Source: Nocardioides sp. S-1144
Lineage (GTDB): Bacteria; Actinomycetota; Actinomycetes; Propionibacteriales; Nocardioidaceae
Direction of reading: 5' to 3'
Assembly: GCF_005954645.2 (NCBI RefSeq)
Contig: NZ_CP040695.2
Location: 2,542,001 to 2,606,000 of the forward strand
DNA: 64,000 nucleotides
The notes beneath the pieces are model-generated. The model was not told where the DNA came from and did no database searches. It saw only the letters and a list, made by a program, of their open reading frames with translations. How positions within the stretch are numbered: position 1 is the stretch's first letter; every line of letters begins with the position of its first letter. Below, in pieces: positions 62,205 through 64,000 of the stretch. The position numbers and the translations under genes are program-made.

Positions 62205-62431
62205 GGTTGAGGCTCGCAGCGCGTGAGGATGTTGCTTCGCATGCTGACCATCGTTCCTTGCTGTGCTGATTCTGAGAAGGCTGCAGCACCAAGCAGCCAG
62301 ATCGTTGGCCGTTGCGACGCGGGATGGTGTCGCGAGGTCTCACAGCGCGCGATGGGTATCGGTCCATTACTGGAGAGGGCTACGCGGGGCGCACGTCGGT
62401 CATATCGATCCAGCCCCGCAGTTTGCAGGTC

Positions 62432-63889
62432 TCACTTCGCTGTCCACTGGCGACCGGATGCCAGGATCGACCCGGTGCGAGCGCGCTCGAGGTTCATGTG
62501 GAACTTGTCCTCACGCGCGCTGCCTTCACTTCCGTCGCCCTTAGGCGCCTGTCTGCCTTGCGGTCGTGCGGCGAGCTGACCGGAGGCGACTGCCTCGTCG
62601 AGCCGCAGTGTGTCAGCGACCCAGAACGCCTCGAGCCGTAGCGGGGTGAAACCGGACTTGCGCTGTCGCGACTGTCCGGAGTTGGACAAGGCCGGTAGAC
62701 GCCCACTGCCCTGGGCCTTGAAAGAGCGGTGCCAACGGACGAACTCCCCGCTCTCATCCATGACAGCGCTGCCGCTGAGGACAAGGAACCCCAGGCCCTG
62801 CTCTGACACGCATTCACGAACGGCGCTGACGTCATTGAGGATGGCAACAGGCCTTTCTACCTGCTCCCTTCTACTGTCGGCGAACACCTTCACCTCGGTG
62901 TGTGCCTTGAGATCCCACGGGTGGTTGAGGGAGTAGTCGAATGTGGTGCGGCCGTACTGCAGGCGCACGGCCTGGCGGCTTGGGGGGAAAGCGGCGTTGA
63001 GGAGTTCGCGTCCGCGGGCCTCGAAGAACCAGCCCTGCCATTCGTTGTCGTTGGCGCCGCGCAGGTTGTTGTCTCTCAGCCATTCGACGGTCTCGCGGGC
63101 GTCCCAGGTTGCTGCGCTCCAGCCGTCGTGGAGGGCTGCAGCCAGGGCTGCGCCTTCTGCAGCGGGGTCGGCTAGGAGATCCGCGGCGGTGGTGCCGAGA
63201 CGGTCAAGGCGTCGCTCAGCTCCGGCCAGGATGGTATTCAGCCCGATCAGCGAGATGGTCTCGCCGGTTGAGTAACAGGTGTCGTTCCACCCGACGTCGA
63301 GAGCCTCGGCGATGGATCGTCCGAGTCTGGTCTTGCTGGAGCGGTCCAGGCGCGCCTCTGGCAGCAGCGCGTCGGCCAGGTTGAGGAGGACACTCTTGTG
63401 CTCCTTGCTCCCCGGTCCTAGCCACTCCGGTGGCGCGCTGGTGAGGCGGGCGATCCGCGTCACGGCCTCGATCTTTGATACTGCCGGCTCGAAGGCTGAC
63501 CAACCTGCGCCGGTGAGGGTCGTCGGTGGAACCTGTGGGACGCGGCCTAAGGCGCGGCGCTGGTATGCCTGCGAGGCCCCTTCGAGAAGTGCGTTCAGCC
63601 CGGCCAGGGTGACCTTGTTCTTGATGGTGTGCGCGTCGGGGTCCCAGTCGACGTCAAGGGCATGCGCGAGTTGCTGGCCCATCACTGCGTTGGTCCGCAC
63701 GACGTCGACATCGAGACCTAGCGCGTCGCGTAGGGCGACCAGCGCGCGCTTCTCGCCGCGCCCGGCAGGTGGTGCGCCGGTGAGCCCGAAGATCCGTGCA
63801 GTGGCCTCTCCGGTGGTGCCTGCTGGCACGAAGTACGGGGTGTCGCGGAAAGCGGGGTCGCGCCTCGAGCGACGAACGGCCGCGGGCAT
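62432..63889 (-). CDS. Paralogue with two repeat domains and PD-(D/E)XK-like C-terminus (long form)
   Basis: 485 residues. Repeat A (about 43-105: GRGEKRALVALRDALGLDV, then IKNKVTLAGLNALLEGA) and repeat B (158-224: LGPGSKEHKSVLLNLADAL, then ETISLIGLNTILAGA) are clear internal copies. The C-terminal region has Glu290 in WFFEARG, Asp318 in TTFDYSLNH, Asp326-x-Lys328 in WDLKAH, then LGFLVLSGSAVMDE. Start ATG 63889 is the first in frame, but the frame stays open to the window edge, so the N-terminus could lie beyond it. The neighbour at 60954 is a relative. Function unknown; a restriction-type nuclease is likely. Confidence 0.72.
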   Translation of the reverse strand: MPAAVRRSRRDPAFRDTPYFVPAGTTGEATARIFGLTGAPPAGRGEKRALVALRDALGLDVDVVRTNAVMGQQLAHALDVDWDPDAHTIKNKVTLAGLNALLEGASQAYQRRALGRVPQVPPTTLTGAGWSAFEPAVSKIEAVTRIARLTSAPPEWLGPGSKEHKSVLLNLADALLPEARLDRSSKTRLGRSIAEALDVGWNDTCYSTGETISLIGLNTILAGAERRLDRLGTTAADLLADPAAEGAALAAALHDGWSAATWDARETVEWLRDNNLRGANDNEWQGWFFEARGRELLNAAFPPSRQAVRLQYGRTTFDYSLNHPWDLKAHTEVKVFADSRREQVERPVAILNDVSAVRECVSEQGLGFLVLSGSAVMDESGEFVRWHRSFKAQGSGRLPALSNSGQSRQRKSGFTPLRLEAFWVADTLRLDEAVASGQLAARPQGRQAPKGDGSEGSAREDKFHMNLERARTGSILASGRQWTAK

Positions 63890-64000
63890 CGCAGTCGATG
63901 AGATGTCGCGTCTGGATGGTGGTGTGCTCGCGGCCGGGGGTGGACCCGGCTGATGCTGGTGGTCGGGCGAGCCTGGCGCTGCTCTGACGGAATCGAGGAT

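Overview
The window is GC-rich DNA from an actinomycete, most likely Nocardioides or a close relative. Evidence: tightly packed genes joined by GTGA/ATGA overlaps, frequent GTG starts, a phosphatidylinositol-phosphate-synthase-type PgsA, PdxS/PdxT vitamin B6 synthesis, an F420/FMN-type oxidase and several proteins typical of Nocardioidaceae. This is judged from protein style, not from a database search.

Region 1 (1-17 kb) is core chromosome. The pgsA-pdxS and pdxT-yebC pairs, normally neighbours in actinomycetes, are separated by a 5.5-kb cassette. That cassette carries two SipW-type signal peptidases (one fused to a substrate-like tail), two SipW-type exported proteins and an LPXTG wall protein. 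Then come a small basic protein, a HIT hydrolase, a TetR regulator, a divergent pirin/MarR pair, a PPOX-type protein, a broken DUF559 gene with an inverted internal segment between two palindromic repeats, thrS, an F420-reductase-like protein and two secreted proteins.

Region 2 (17-40 kb) is a Wzx/Wzy-type surface polysaccharide locus. It encodes a tyrosine autokinase and its likely phosphatase. It also holds a complete set of homologues for di-N-acetylbacillosamine (dehydratase, aminotransferase, acetyltransferase and phosphosugar transferase), CapE/F/G for UDP-L-FucNAc, and a dehydrogenase/epimerase pair for a UDP-HexNAc uronic acid. Glycosyltransferases (one a tandem double enzyme), a polymerase, a flippase and a DUF4012 protein complete it. 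The 26.7-35.5 kb part looks lower in GC and less codon-biased, suggesting transfer.

Region 3 (41 kb to the right edge) is an integrated mobile element, probably unfinished in this window. A tRNA T-arm-like fragment lies just before a tyrosine integrase; a MobF relaxase and two HTH proteins lie at 56.6-59.9 kb. Between and beyond them is a defence-island-like cargo: a NACHT ATPase with a nuclease-like N-terminus, a Mrr-like nuclease with a partner, a CoiA-like protein, a DUF433/PIN-like toxin-antitoxin pair whose antitoxin has an in-frame amber codon, two convergent Schlafen/AlbA_2 proteins, a decayed NERD gene, and two paralogous proteins with a repeated domain and a PD-(D/E)XK-like C-terminus that I cannot assign to a known family.
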